Positions 21,341-31,321 of a DNA stretch of 64,000 bases are shown piece by piece. Under the pieces are notes generated by a model. It was not told the DNA's origin. It worked only from the letters and a program-made list of their open reading frames with translations, and did no database searches. Made by a program: the position numbers and the translations under genes. The stretch's first letter is position 1. Each line of letters opens with the position of its first letter. The DNA comes from Alteromonas halophila. GTDB taxonomy: Bacteria; Pseudomonadota; Gammaproteobacteria; Enterobacterales; Alteromonadaceae. The stretch lies in contig NZ_BMXP01000002.1 in the NCBI RefSeq assembly GCF_014651815.1, positions 310,001 through 374,000 of the forward strand, given 5' to 3'.

Positions 21341-21810
21341 AAATTATCCATTAGCACCACGGCCTGTGCAGCAATGCCTTCTTTGCGCCCGGTAAAGCCC
21401 AGTTTTTCACTGGTGGTGGCTTTTACATTAATGGCATCGGCGGCGCACTGGCAATCCTGGGCAATGCGTTCACGCATGGTTTTTATGTGCGGTGCCATTT
21501 TTGGGGCCTGAGCGATAACGGTCATATCGGCATTCACTACCCGGTAACCGTGATCCGTCGCCAGAGCCATGACATGGCGCAGTAGCTCGCGACTGTTTTT
21601 TCCGGCATAGGTATTGTCCGTATCGGGAAAATGCTGGCCGATATCACCTAGTGCAAGTGCGCCCAAAATGGCATCGCACAGGGCATGTAAAAGTACGTCG
21701 CCGTCTGAGTGGGCAACCAGGCCCTGCTCGTAGTCTATCTTTACACCGCCAACGGTAATGGGGCCATTACCACCAAACGCGTGTACGTCAAAACCCTGTC
21801 CTATTCGCAT
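21337..21810 (-). CDS. ispF: 2-C-methyl-D-erythritol 2,4-cyclodiphosphate synthase
   Basis: Fifth step of the MEP isoprenoid pathway: makes MEcPP with release of CMP. The 157 residues start [13 protein letters not shown], where Asp8 and His10 bind the metal, and include [20 protein letters not shown] and [20 protein letters not shown]. Overlaps the end of ispD by ten bases; both steps feed the precursors used by ispB at 11 kb. Confidence 0.96.
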   Translation of the reverse strand: MRIGQGFDVHAFGGNGPITVGGVKIDYEQGLVAHSDGDVLLHALCDAILGALALGDIGQHFPDTDNTYAGKNSRELLRHVMALATDHGYRVVNADMTVIAQAPKMAPHIKTMRERIAQDCQCAADAINVKATTSEKLGFTGRKEGIAAQAVVLMDNL

Positions 21811-22514
21811 ACTGTGTCCTGTTGATTAAGATAAAACGCGGCCAGCGGCATGTCGGCCGGACGTGTAATTTTTATGTTGGCCGGATTACTGTCGATGAGG
21901 GCGACCCGATACCCTGCCCATTCTATGGCAGAAGCCTCGTCAGTAATTCGGATGTTGGCATTCAGCGCTTCTCTGAGGCTGTTTTTTAGCAGTGAGGCCG
22001 GAAAAAGCTGCGGGGTTAAGGCATGCCATAAGTCTTCCCGACATTCTGTGTGGGCAACGTGCAATGGCAGCGAGCCTGCCTGCGCCCGTTTCATAGTATC
22101 GCGTACCGGGGTTGCCAGTATTCCGCCTTTCACATCTGGCCACTGGACAACCTCAAGCAGGCTGTCAATATCCATATGGGTGACACAGGGGCGGGCTGCA
22201 TCGTGCACCAGTGCCCATTCATCATCGTCTACGTACTGAAGAGCGTTGAACACACTGTCGGCACGTTCTGTGCCGCCCTCCACCCGGATAAGCCAGTCAC
22301 TGTGTGCCAGCGGCAAGGTATCAAAGTAAGGATCATTACGACTTACTGCAACGATCACCCGGGCAATACGCGGGTGCGTTGCCAGTGCGCTAAGCGTGTG
22401 TTCAAGCACAGTTTTGTTGCCAAGTTTCAGATATTGCTTAGGGCGATCAGCCTGCATTCTGCTGCCAATACCAGCAGCCGGCACCACGGCCACAATCGTT
22501 GGTGAGTCACTCAT
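21801..22514 (-). CDS. ispD: 2-C-methyl-D-erythritol 4-phosphate cytidylyltransferase
   Basis: Third step of the MEP pathway: CTP-dependent activation of MEP to CDP-ME. The 237-residue chain has the nucleotide-binding loop [20 protein letters not shown], the VHDAARPCV motif and the C-terminal [11 protein letters not shown]. It begins two bases after ftsB, forming the conserved ftsB-ispD pair. Confidence 0.95.
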   Translation of the reverse strand: MSDSPTIVAVVPAAGIGSRMQADRPKQYLKLGNKTVLEHTLSALATHPRIARVIVAVSRNDPYFDTLPLAHSDWLIRVEGGTERADSVFNALQYVDDDEWALVHDAARPCVTHMDIDSLLEVVQWPDVKGGILATPVRDTMKRAQAGSLPLHVAHTECREDLWHALTPQLFPASLLKNSLREALNANIRITDEASAIEWAGYRVALIDSNPANIKITRPADMPLAAFYLNQQDTVCE

Positions 22515-22516
22515 GA

Positions 22517-22843
22517 TTAATTCGATTCTGCGGGGAGGATGCGATAAAACGTCTCGCCTTCTTTGATTAAACCTAATTCATTACGGGCACGCTCTTCGAT
22601 AGCGTCCAGGCCAATGGTTAGATCACTGATATCGGCTTTTATAAGTGCATTGCGTTGCTGAAGGTTGGCATTCTGCATCGACTGTTTGTGCACTTCCTGT
22701 ACCCGGCTGAAGTAATCGGGAATGCTGTTCTTACCAAGCCACAAACGATACTGAAGCAGCGCCAGTAACAGCACAAGTAGCAGGGGCAGCCATTTATCCT
22801 GCCATAGCGAGCGCCAATTGGATTGCTGTACTGTCTGCCACAC
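22517..22843 (-). CDS. ftsB: Cell division protein FtsB
   Basis: Bitopic divisome protein that forms the FtsQLB complex and helps activate septal synthesis by FtsWI. The 108 residues consist of a short cytoplasmic start, one transmembrane helix (WLPLLLVLLLALLQYRLWLG), a periplasmic coiled coil, and the conserved EERARNELGLIKEGETFYRI. The start is a GTG at 22843 with AGGTGA upstream. That gives about 17 residues before the helix, slightly longer than in E. coli; there is no internal Met that could serve instead. Confidence 0.92.
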   Translation of the reverse strand: MWQTVQQSNWRSLWQDKWLPLLLVLLLALLQYRLWLGKNSIPDYFSRVQEVHKQSMQNANLQQRNALIKADISDLTIGLDAIEERARNELGLIKEGETFYRILPAESN

Positions 22844-23003
22844 GGCGTCACCTGATCCTGTTTTACCGGTAAAAGCAAATGCCCGGCGTACCGTTAATGG
22901 TCACCGGACATTACACATGTGTCCTCATTATGCCGTGATAGTGGGCGCTTGCAAAGGTTGGCGATAACGAATACGTCTGCCACCGCCTGGCGATGGCAAC
23001 ATT

Positions 23004-24716
23004 TCATTCCTCCTGACCAAACTTTCCTTTCAGTTTGTCCAGCAATTCCTCTTTCTTGTCATCAACGAGACTGGATAATTTCGTTTCCAGCAGGCTGCTT
23101 AACGTGTCACTGTCGCCCTGCGCTGCAGATAACATGGTATTTACAGACACCAGTTGTTCCTGTGATGCAGACTGTTGTTCGTCCACCATGGCATTCAGAC
23201 GCTGATTTATCGCATCCAGCTTATCCTGCTGCGAGGCGGTCAGTTGAGAAACCGCAGCGCGGGCCAGCTGATTATCGAGATCCGACTTAACTGAAAAATC
23301 AGGGTCGTCCAGGGTGCCGTCAAATAACATCGACATAGACAGGCTGTCGAGAGACTTAAGTGCCTGTGCGATTGACGCAGCCACGCCGCCGTCACCGGAC
23401 GCCTGCATCACCAGCGAACGCAAATCGATATTACCCGTCCCACTTAACTTGTTTTTATCCACCGCCAGCTCGCCGGTGGTATTCATCAGCGCCTGTTCCA
23501 GCATGGCATTAAGTTTGTCAGAGTTGCTCAGCGCGATGTTGGCCAGGTTGACGCCCGCTAATTGCCAGGTCTGGCTGGCGTCGACACCCTGCTCACCAAT
23601 AAAAAACTGGCCGCTGGAGGTGAAGTCTTTAAGAACATTGCCGGCCGCGCTGATAGAAAATGTTGTGGGCTTACCGATCAGCGGATGGGTGTTGGTGATG
23701 TTTTCAAACGCGCTGGTAATGGTTTCTTGCTGCCAGCGAACCGAAATATCCGCTTTTTTCACTAAAATCGACGGCAGCTCTGTGGCAGGCTCCTGTGGTT
23801 TTTCCTCGCCTTGTACCAGAGGCAATACAACCTGCAGTGCAGAGGTCAGGTATTGCGTATATTCTGCGGCTTTGTCGCCAAACACAAACTGTGTCACCTG
23901 CGCCATTGCGGCCTCATCGCCGGCAATAATACCTTTAAACAGCGCATAGTCCTCTTGCGGCGCCTTTTTAAGGGCGTCTACGCTGTCAGCCAGTGCTTTT
24001 TTTGCCGACGTTGCCTTTTCCGTAAATTGCGAAATTTTTTCGCGGTCACGACTTATCTCCTGTTTAAGCGCACTCAGAGATTCCTTCGCTTTCAGCAGTG
24101 CCTGCGGATTTTTGTAGTCGGTCGCTTTTAGCTGCTCAATCTCAGCCTTGTAGTAGTCAAGACGCTCCTCATCCGGCAACTGCTGGTAGTCTTCTTTCAG
24201 TGCACCGGCATAGTTGTCGTAGGTTTGACGGGCATTTTCAACCGCGGCCGTGGTTTTCAGCGGATTGCGCTCAAGCAGTTCATCTACGCTGGGAATATCG
24301 TCTTTTGCCTTTTGCTTAAGTTCGTCAAAGGTCAGCGATTTCGTAGGCGTGCGGTATACCTCGCCAGGGCTTGCGCGCTGAGTATCAAACTGCACGTCAA
24401 GCAGCGATAGTTGGTCAACCACAACCCGGTCTGAGAGCAGTGGCATCAGTGCAACGTCGGCAGAGGCCCTACCAACGAATACCTGGTTATGAGTAGGCCG
24501 GGTCGGGTTGGTCAGGCCAATACCCTGCATCGTCACCGATGTCGGATACAGGCTGTGATCCAGACTGTCTATACTGACCTCGGCGCCGTAGGCCTCGCCA
24601 AGTTTTGCTTCAGCAATCTGTTTGATGATCATATTGGCAAACAGGAAGTAACCAATGATTAAAAGGGCAAGTATGCCCAGTACATAATAACGACGACGAA
24701 TTCCCGAACGACTCAT
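23004..24716 (-). CDS. TIGR03545-like AsmA-type membrane-anchored protein
   Basis: A 570-residue protein with one N-terminal membrane helix (YYVLGILALLIIGYFLFANM) followed by a large periplasmic part. The first section resembles AsmA-type proteins (SIDSLDHSLYPTSVTMQGIG, VDQLSLLDVQF). A charged, helical middle section is predicted coiled coil (about residues 150-260), and the end is again helical and lysine-rich (KLSSLVDDKKEELLDKLKGK). From memory it fits the uncharacterised TIGR03545 family of marine gammaproteobacteria; that family is often next to TIGR03546, which is absent here. It has its own upstream region, and ftsB follows after 160 bases. Function unknown; a role at the envelope is inferred from topology. 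Confidence 0.68.
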   Translation of the reverse strand: MSRSGIRRRYYVLGILALLIIGYFLFANMIIKQIAEAKLGEAYGAEVSIDSLDHSLYPTSVTMQGIGLTNPTRPTHNQVFVGRASADVALMPLLSDRVVVDQLSLLDVQFDTQRASPGEVYRTPTKSLTFDELKQKAKDDIPSVDELLERNPLKTTAAVENARQTYDNYAGALKEDYQQLPDEERLDYYKAEIEQLKATDYKNPQALLKAKESLSALKQEISRDREKISQFTEKATSAKKALADSVDALKKAPQEDYALFKGIIAGDEAAMAQVTQFVFGDKAAEYTQYLTSALQVVLPLVQGEEKPQEPATELPSILVKKADISVRWQQETITSAFENITNTHPLIGKPTTFSISAAGNVLKDFTSSGQFFIGEQGVDASQTWQLAGVNLANIALSNSDKLNAMLEQALMNTTGELAVDKNKLSGTGNIDLRSLVMQASGDGGVAASIAQALKSLDSLSMSMLFDGTLDDPDFSVKSDLDNQLARAAVSQLTASQQDKLDAINQRLNAMVDEQQSASQEQLVSVNTMLSAAQGDSDTLSSLLETKLSSLVDDKKEELLDKLKGKFGQEE

Positions 24717-25099
24717 AACTGACTCCTTGTGAGGCGATGCACCCAGCGGTAATAGTACTACTTACTACTATCTGACAAGCGGCCTTTGCGATCAATGCAA
24801 TTTGGTATTGGTTTGCTGCCATACTGAAGTGGACGATGGCAAGTGCCACAAATGGCCGTGAAATACTGATTTTAGACGAAAAAAAGCCCCGCAGTGGAAT
24901 TGGCCTGCGATGAAGCTGTGCTAGTATCCGGTGAATTGTGGTGAATTCGTGATCTGTACGCCACCCTGACCGGGTACTAGTAGCAGAAGTTGTGGTTAGC
25001 AGCGCGTGAAGTAAGGCTAAAGACGAACCCACCACGTAAGACGCTGTTGTCGACAACGGTTCGACATTTTTCTCGGTTTTCTAAATAGTAAGGGTTGCA
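24717..25099. other. Divergent control region of putA
   Basis: About 380 bases between the TIGR03545-like gene and putA, with no credible gene. It has a 12-base perfect palindrome GTTGTCGACAAC (25046-25057) 42 bases before the putA ATG. It also has a tandem GGTGAATT at 24930-24937 and 24940-24947, spaced exactly one helical turn. Both are candidate operators. This PutA lacks a DNA-binding domain, so a separate regulator is needed. Confidence 0.45.
25046..25057. promoter_or_regulatory. Perfect palindrome upstream of putA
   Basis: GTTGTCGACAAC is a fully symmetric 12-mer lying 42 bases before the putA start, where a proline-responsive regulator such as an Lrp/AsnC-type PutR could bind. The binding protein is not identifiable from the window. 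Confidence 0.35.
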
Positions 25100-28000
25100 A
25101 TGCTCACTAACGAAGATTTGTATACAACGACGCCCCTGCGACAACGTATTCGGGATCATTACCGCATTGATGAATCGGTAGCGGTGGATCAGATTCTGCC
25201 GATAGCGGAAGTTAATCCTCGGGCACGCAGTCGTGCATGGGAGCGGGCACGGAAGATGGTGCTTAAAATTCGGCGCGACCAGGAAGGTCATGGTGGTGTC
25301 GACGCGCTGCTTCATGAATATTCATTGTCGACCGCCGAAGGGGTGGTACTGATGTGTCTGGCCGAAGCCCTGCTCAGGGTGCCGGATGAAGAAACGCAGG
25401 ATGAGCTGATCCGCGATAAACTGTCCAAAGGTCAGTGGACGCCTCACCTGGGTAACTCAGAGTCATTGTTTGTGAACGCATCAGCCTGGGGGCTTCTGCT
25501 AACCGGGAATATGGTTAATTATGCGGATAAACGAAAATCAGAACAGTTCGGCCTGTTGAAGAAAACTTTAGGACGGCTGGGTGAACCGGTTATTCGCCGC
25601 TCCATGAACATCGCCATGCGGGTTATGGGTCGCCAGTTTGTGATGGGCGAGACCATCGAAGCGGCCGTTGACCGGGCCAAAGACAAAGAAAAGAAAGGGT
25701 ATGTCTATTCTTACGATATGCTTGGTGAAGCCGCACGTACGATGGACGATGCCGACCGTTACTACGATTCCTATGTAAAAGCACTGAAGGTCATCGGTAA
25801 AAAAGCGGCCGGACGCGGACCTAAAAAGTCGCCGGGTATTTCGGTGAAACTGTCTGCGATTCACCCGCGTTTTGAATTCCTTAAGCGTGAACGCGCAATG
25901 GAAGAGATCCCGCCACGGCTCAAAGAGCTGTGCATGATGGCCAAAGAATACAACATCAAACTGACCGTGGATGCTGAAGAGGCAGACCGTCTGGAACTGT
26001 CACTGGACATTATTGAACAGGTCTTCAGTGATGACGATCTGGGTGACTGGGAAGGCTTTGGTGTGGCCGTACAGGCGTACCAGAAACGTGCCATCCATGT
26101 AATTGAATACCTGCGTGAATTAACCGTACGGGTCGGGCGTACCATGATGGTGCGGCTGGTTAAAGGCGCTTACTGGGATACAGAAATTAAGGCTACACAA
26201 CAACTGGGTGTTGAAGAATTCCCGGTGTTCACACGCAAGTCGTCAACAGATGTGTCGTTCCATGCCTGCGCTAACCGTCTGCTGGATTACCGCGATACCA
26301 TCTACCCACAGTTTGCCACGCACAATGCCTATACCGCGTCAGTCATTATTGAACTGGCTGGCGATGATAAAGACGGCTTCGAATTCCAGTGTCTGCATGG
26401 CATGGGGGATACCCTCTACGATCAGGTGGTTAGCGAAGATAAAATTCAGTGCCGGGTGTATGCACCGGTAGGCGAGCACGAAGATTTGCTGGCCTATCTG
26501 GTTCGCCGTCTGCTGGAGAACGGGGCGAACTCGTCGTTCGTTAACGCCATTGTTGACGACAGTAAGCCGGTTGAATCTCTGCTGGAAGATCCGGTAGAGA
26601 AGACGCAACGCTTAAGTACCCGCTATAACAAACTGATCAAGCGCCCCAGAGAGCTTTATGCGCCAGAGCGTGATAACTCCAAGGGCCTGGATTTGACCGA
26701 TGTCAACGCCGTGAATGCGCTTCAGCACGAGCTGGCACGCTGGAAAACGCATTACCGGGTAGATAAGGAAGACCTGCCGGAAGGGGCGACGCCGGTGCTC
26801 AGCCCTGAAAATCATGACGATATTGTGGGCTACCACATGTACGCCGACCAGGACGATATGAGAAAGGCGCTGGATAAAGCCGACAGTGGCTTTGACGCCT
26901 GGTCGAAGAAACCGGTAGAAGATCGTGCTCTGATCCTGGAACGCACGGCAGATGCCCTTGAGCGCCATATGTCTGAACTGATTGCCATCTGCGTCCGCGA
27001 GGCGGGCAAAGTGGCGCAGGACAGTATTGATGAGGTGCGAGAAGCGGTTGATTTTTGTCGCTACTACGCCGCACGGGGTAAAGAACTGGCCGAGGACGAG
27101 CGTCTGTTACCGCGTGGGGTGGTACTGTGTATCAGTCCCTGGAACTTCCCGCTGGCAATTTTCACCGGCCAGGTGGCGGCCGCGCTGGTCACCGGTAACA
27201 CAGTGATTGCCAAGCCTGCAGAGCAAACCAGCATCATTGCTAAACGTTGCATTGAAATTATGCATTCGGTTGGCCTGCCAGAAGATGCGCTGCAACTGCT
27301 GATTTGCCCGGGCAAAGGGGTTGGAGAAACCCTGCTGCCGGACGAGCGCGTCAAGGCGGTCATGTTTACCGGCTCTACGCAGACTGGCACGCTGATTTCA
27401 CAAACACTTGCCAACCGTGGTGGCGAACAGGTACCGCTGATTGCTGAAACCGGCGGGCAGAACTGTATGATCGTCGACTCTACCGCGCTGCCTGAGCAGG
27501 TGGTGGATGATATTGTGCATTCAGGCTTCCAGAGTACCGGTCAGCGTTGCTCGGCGTTGCGGGTACTGTTCGTACAGGACAACATTGCCGATAAGCTGAC
27601 GAAGATGCTGATTGGGGCAATGAAAGAGCTGAAAGTGGGCGATCCTGCGTTTCTGAATACTGATATTGGCCCGGTCATTGATGAAAAAGCGCTGAAGAGC
27701 CTCAAAGATCACGAAAAGTACATGGAAGACCATGGCAAATTGCTGTATCAGAACGAGCTCCCCGATGGTGCTGACAACGGGACGTTCTATCCACCGACAC
27801 TGTACGAGATTGAAAATATCGACGTACTGGAGCAGGAAACCTTCGGCCCGGTCATTCACGTGGTGAGATACAAAGGCGGTGAGCTGGACAACGTGATTGA
27901 GCAAATCAATGGCACGGGCTACGGCCTGACCATGGGTGTGCACTCGCGCATTGAAGAGCGCACCCATGAGCTGGCAGCGAAGAGCCGGTCAGGGAACGTG

Positions 28001-28900
28001 TATATCAACCGCAATATGATTGGCGCGATCGTCGGTGTGCAGCCCTTCGGCGGACGTGGTCTGTCAGGAACGGGACCAAAAGCCGGTGGGCCAAACTATC
28101 TGCCGCGGCTGATGGTGGAGCGTGCTACGCCCAAGCCCACCATCATTGATGACGTGGATGCTACCGATAAGGCGTTGGTGGGTGATGATAAAGCCACCGA
28201 AGAAGCGACCACAATGATGGAAACGGCCACCAGTGTTGAAGCCAAGTGGCGCCATACAGCACTGAACGACCGGTTATCAGCGGTACGTCAGTTGCTGGCA
28301 AAACTGGCTAAGGTGGATATTGTTGAAGAGCTGGCGGACGATTTGAACCGCACTCTGGCTACTGCCAGACAACAGCTGACTAACATTGAAACCAGGCTGG
28401 CCAAGCCGAAGCAACTACCCGGACCGACCGGTGAGTCAAATACGCTGTATCTTGAGCCGCGTGGCGTTCTGGTGTGTTTCGCCGATAAACACGTGAGCTT
28501 CGAATACTGGACCATGTCGATTGTCACTGCACTGGCAACCGGTAACGTTGTCGTGTCGGTGGTCTCTGAAGAGTTTTACGAAGAGGCGAAGGAGTTTAAG
28601 TCACAGTTTGACGCGACAGCACCGGAAGGTGTGTTCCAGGTTGCGAAACTGAAGCACTTCGATACCCTGCTGATGGATGAGCGTCTGGCGGGTGTGGTTG
28701 TTGACTCCAGCACCACGCGGACCGCACGTATTGCCGCGATGCTGTCAGAACGTGAAGCAGGGGGTATTCTGCCGGTTATTACCACAGAATACACCGATAA
28801 ACTCATTCAGCGAATGATCACGGAGAAGACCATTAGTATCGATACAACGGCGACAGGCGGGAATACCTCGCTAATGACGCTGGTAGAAGACGACGACTAA
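25100..28900 (+). CDS. putA: Bifunctional proline dehydrogenase / delta-1-pyrroline-5-carboxylate dehydrogenase PutA
   Basis: Oxidises proline to glutamate in two channelled steps, passing electrons to the quinone pool via FAD. The 1266 residues comprise an N-terminal arm, a FAD-binding PRODH barrel (about 170-480) with RLVKGAYWDTEIK and the C-terminal RRLLENGANSSFV, and an aldehyde dehydrogenase domain (about 560-1030). The latter has ISPWNFPLAIFTGQ, AETGGQNCMIVDS and catalytic Cys817 in STGQRCSALR. A C-terminal ALDH-fold-like domain of about 200 residues follows. There is no N-terminal ribbon-helix-helix domain, so unlike E. coli PutA it should not repress its own gene. A strong terminator follows. 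Confidence 0.96.
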   Translation: MLTNEDLYTTTPLRQRIRDHYRIDESVAVDQILPIAEVNPRARSRAWERARKMVLKIRRDQEGHGGVDALLHEYSLSTAEGVVLMCLAEALLRVPDEETQDELIRDKLSKGQWTPHLGNSESLFVNASAWGLLLTGNMVNYADKRKSEQFGLLKKTLGRLGEPVIRRSMNIAMRVMGRQFVMGETIEAAVDRAKDKEKKGYVYSYDMLGEAARTMDDADRYYDSYVKALKVIGKKAAGRGPKKSPGISVKLSAIHPRFEFLKRERAMEEIPPRLKELCMMAKEYNIKLTVDAEEADRLELSLDIIEQVFSDDDLGDWEGFGVAVQAYQKRAIHVIEYLRELTVRVGRTMMVRLVKGAYWDTEIKATQQLGVEEFPVFTRKSSTDVSFHACANRLLDYRDTIYPQFATHNAYTASVIIELAGDDKDGFEFQCLHGMGDTLYDQVVSEDKIQCRVYAPVGEHEDLLAYLVRRLLENGANSSFVNAIVDDSKPVESLLEDPVEKTQRLSTRYNKLIKRPRELYAPERDNSKGLDLTDVNAVNALQHELARWKTHYRVDKEDLPEGATPVLSPENHDDIVGYHMYADQDDMRKALDKADSGFDAWSKKPVEDRALILERTADALERHMSELIAICVREAGKVAQDSIDEVREAVDFCRYYAARGKELAEDERLLPRGVVLCISPWNFPLAIFTGQVAAALVTGNTVIAKPAEQTSIIAKRCIEIMHSVGLPEDALQLLICPGKGVGETLLPDERVKAVMFTGSTQTGTLISQTLANRGGEQVPLIAETGGQNCMIVDSTALPEQVVDDIVHSGFQSTGQRCSALRVLFVQDNIADKLTKMLIGAMKELKVGDPAFLNTDIGPVIDEKALKSLKDHEKYMEDHGKLLYQNELPDGADNGTFYPPTLYEIENIDVLEQETFGPVIHVVRYKGGELDNVIEQINGTGYGLTMGVHSRIEERTHELAAKSRSGNVYINRNMIGAIVGVQPFGGRGLSGTGPKAGGPNYLPRLMVERATPKPTIIDDVDATDKALVGDDKATEEATTMMETATSVEAKWRHTALNDRLSAVRQLLAKLAKVDIVEELADDLNRTLATARQQLTNIETRLAKPKQLPGPTGESNTLYLEPRGVLVCFADKHVSFEYWTMSIVTALATGNVVVSVVSEEFYEEAKEFKSQFDATAPEGVFQVAKLKHFDTLLMDERLAGVVVDSSTTRTARIAAMLSEREAGGILPVITTEYTDKLIQRMITEKTISIDTTATGGNTSLMTLVEDDD

Positions 28901-28918
28901 CGGCGTCGGGTTTGATAC

Positions 28919-28952
28919 AAAAAAGGCGTGACCGGTGTCACGCCTTTTTTTT
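28919..28952 (+). terminator. Terminator after putA
   Basis: Stem GGCGTGAC (28925-28932) / GTCACGCC (28937-28944), loop CGGT, flanked by an A-run and followed by eight T. It sits between putA and convergent ygiM and may serve both. Confidence 0.9.
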
Positions 28953-28992
28953 GTTTATGAGTTAGTGGTGCCTGCGAGTGTACGCCTGCGGA

Positions 28993-29589
28993 TTACATCC
29001 ACTGATTATCGCGTTTACGTTTTTTGGGCAGATAGGCAATGATAATACCGAGCAAAATGCCGGCACCCGCGACCATGCCACCACGTGTAAACCAGGTGAC
29101 CAGTTCATCCTGATCGGCCCGTTCCACTTGTGTCGTAAGTTTGCTGACCTTGCGATCTTTTTCTTCTACGGCTGTTGAAAGCTCTGCAATTTGCTGACGG
29201 CTGTCATTCAGTTGCTGTCGCAACCGGGCACTTTCGCTTTCGGCCTCAGCCAGCGCTGACTGACTGTCAGCCAGTTGCTGACTCAGTCGCGGCAATTGCT
29301 TTGCGACGGGCAGGGTGTCACTAACATAGCGTGATTCGACCCAGCCAGTACGCTCGTCTTCGTCAGTAATTTGCGTAAACTCACCGTCACGCTCTAACAC
29401 TTCAATGGCAGTACCCGCGTTAATAGAGCCCAGGATCCGGTACTCCCTGCTTGGGCCGGTATGCATAAACACAAACAAATCGTCGCGAATGTAGTGATCG
29501 GCTGTTACTGCGTCGTCACCGCTGTCCAGCTGAGCGAAAAGAGGAAGGCTGAAAGCAAAGAGTGTCAGGGCGAGCCAGGATCGAATCAT
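28993..29589 (-). CDS. ygiM: YgiM/TIGR04211-type SH3-domain membrane protein
   Basis: A 198-residue envelope protein: signal peptide (MIRSWLALTLFAFSLPLFAQ), a bacterial SH3 domain with the typical MHTGPSREYRILGSINAG and GWVESRYV, a long coiled coil (about 95-160), a C-terminal membrane helix (GGMVAGAGILLGIIIAYLP) and a basic tail (KKRKRDNQW). The periplasmic SH3 domain may contact peptidoglycan, but function is unknown in any species I recall. It is divergent from ygiF, as in E. coli, where these two genes are also neighbours. Confidence 0.88.
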   Translation of the reverse strand: MIRSWLALTLFAFSLPLFAQLDSGDDAVTADHYIRDDLFVFMHTGPSREYRILGSINAGTAIEVLERDGEFTQITDEDERTGWVESRYVSDTLPVAKQLPRLSQQLADSQSALAEAESESARLRQQLNDSRQQIAELSTAVEEKDRKVSKLTTQVERADQDELVTWFTRGGMVAGAGILLGIIIAYLPKKRKRDNQWM

Positions 29590-29765
29590 AAGAAACCCAC
29601 TTCATTGAAAAAATCATTCCGATGGTAGGGCTTGCGCCCTTTAATGGCAAGCCTCTGATGCGCTTTAAAAATCAAATCAGGTATAAACAGCGCTACGGAT
29701 CGCGTTGCTAAAAGTCAGCGGGAATTATAAGGTAACGCCCATGTGAAACGGGCCTCAATGAGATC

Positions 29766-31271
29766 ATGGCAGAAATAGAATTAAAGTTCGTCACCGGCCA
29801 GAATGTTCGCCAGGCGTTTAATGACAAGGTATTACCTGCACTGCGTGAGCAGGGGATTGAAGTGGATGCCGGGCGGGAAATGCAATTGCGCAATGATTAC
29901 TACGATACGCCCGACCATGATTTTCAGAAGCATAAAATTGGTTTTCGTGTGCGCGGCAATAACGGTCAGTTTGAGCAGACACTGAAAACCAACGGCAAAG
30001 TCAGTGGTGGTCTGCATCACCGCGCTGAATTTAATGTGCCGCTGACGGAGCCTAGTCCTGACTTGTCGCTGTTTGACAGTGACGTGTGGCCGGAGGAGCT
30101 GAATCCGTCACAGCTTAGTGGTCAGCTCGAGCAGCAGTTCAGTACGCACTTTACGCGTACTGCCTTCGATGCATCCTTAAATGGCAGCCGTGTCGAAATT
30201 GTTCTGGATGAGGGAATTGCATCTACGGATAAAGCCTCATCGCCGATTCATGAGATTGAGCTGGAACTGCTGGAGGGAGAGGTCAGTGCCCTGTATACAC
30301 TGGCAGATATTATCAATGCAAAGCTTGATGTGCGGCTCAGTGATACCTCAAAAGCTGCGCAGGGTTATGAATTGCTGCACGGACTGCCGTCGCGCATTGA
30401 GCCCTTACCCGAATTTTTGCCGTTAAAGCGTGACTGCACCACGGAAGATGCGTTCGCCGCCGCTGTGAGTATGGCGATGCGGCACTGGCAATACCATGAA
30501 CATCTCTATCTGCAGGGGGGATCGGTGAAGGCACTGGGCGAAGTGGTGACGGCAATCCGCCTGTTAATGCAAAGCGTTTCGCTCTATTTACCGGTGCTAC
30601 AGTGCCCGGACATGCTGACCCTGCACAAACAGCTTATTACCCATGCTCAGGCCTGGCTGTGGCAGGATGAACTGCAAAGTTTGCGCTACCTGTTATCCAA
30701 AAAAAGCCTGTTCGCAAAAATGCTGGGCCGTCATGGCGATATGCTGAGCTATCTGCAGGGCAGACGGGCTGGCCTGCTGAAAACGCATGAGCCGGATACC
30801 CTTTTTTACCAGAGTGATGCCACAGCGATAAAACTGAAGGCCTCCTATTTACTGCAAATGCGGCCGTGGCGCTCTCAGGCGCAGGGGGAGGGCATGCCGG
30901 TGATGGAACACGCCAAAGGGTGGCTGTCGCAGGGCTGGCAAACTGTACAGCAAAGTATGCCGGCCAATCGCGCGATGGGCGCGGCCAATTACTCTGCGGT
31001 GGAGGTTCTGTTGCGTCAGTCGTTATGGAATGGTTTTCTGGTTGGTGACTTGTTTCGTGAAGAACGGGGAGATTTTCGTGCGCCCTGGCTGGATTTGCTG
31101 ACCGGTATCGACGAACTGAATGCATTGCTGACCCTGAAAAAAGCGCTTACCGATGCCGAGCTGGACGGCTATGCTGAACTGAAACAATGGTCGGATGAAA
31201 AAGCCGCCACACTGCTGAAAGTAATGGAACGAACACGACAGGTCGCGATGCAGCGCGAAATTTACTGGTAG
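29766..31271 (+). CDS. ygiF: Inorganic triphosphatase with CYTH and CHAD domains
   Basis: Hydrolyses inorganic tripolyphosphate. The 501 residues contain an N-terminal CYTH tunnel domain with the ExExK signature at its very start (E3, E5, K7 in MAEIELKF) and conserved basic strands (KIGFRVRGNN, QTLKTNGKV). A C-terminal CHAD helical domain (about 230-500), rich in His/Arg, is associated with polyphosphate binding. E. coli YgiF has the same two-domain architecture and is a known triphosphatase. Monocistronic or co-transcribed with the membrane AraC-like gene 46 bases downstream. Confidence 0.9.
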   Translation: MAEIELKFVTGQNVRQAFNDKVLPALREQGIEVDAGREMQLRNDYYDTPDHDFQKHKIGFRVRGNNGQFEQTLKTNGKVSGGLHHRAEFNVPLTEPSPDLSLFDSDVWPEELNPSQLSGQLEQQFSTHFTRTAFDASLNGSRVEIVLDEGIASTDKASSPIHEIELELLEGEVSALYTLADIINAKLDVRLSDTSKAAQGYELLHGLPSRIEPLPEFLPLKRDCTTEDAFAAAVSMAMRHWQYHEHLYLQGGSVKALGEVVTAIRLLMQSVSLYLPVLQCPDMLTLHKQLITHAQAWLWQDELQSLRYLLSKKSLFAKMLGRHGDMLSYLQGRRAGLLKTHEPDTLFYQSDATAIKLKASYLLQMRPWRSQAQGEGMPVMEHAKGWLSQGWQTVQQSMPANRAMGAANYSAVEVLLRQSLWNGFLVGDLFREERGDFRAPWLDLLTGIDELNALLTLKKALTDAELDGYAELKQWSDEKAATLLKVMERTRQVAMQREIYW

Positions 31272-31303
31272 CAATCATCCAGCGACACAACAGGAAAATC
31301 GTA

Positions 31304-31321
31304 ATGCATAGATTACCATGA
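31304..31321 (+). CDS. Five-codon leader ORF coupled to the membrane AraC-like gene
   Basis: ATG CAT AGA TTA CCA TGA encodes MHRLP. It has a good ribosome-binding site (AGGAAAA eight bases before) and its TGA overlaps the ATG of the next gene (31318). That gene has no ribosome-binding site of its own in its last ten bases. The arrangement suggests translational coupling or a regulatory leader peptide. Inference from sequence layout only. Confidence 0.35.
   Translation: MHRLP

Noticed and set aside
24610-25056. Minus-strand frame upstream of the TIGR03545-like gene
   Set aside because: Out of frame with the real start, overlaps regulatory sequence, and is a Ser/Thr-rich shadow.
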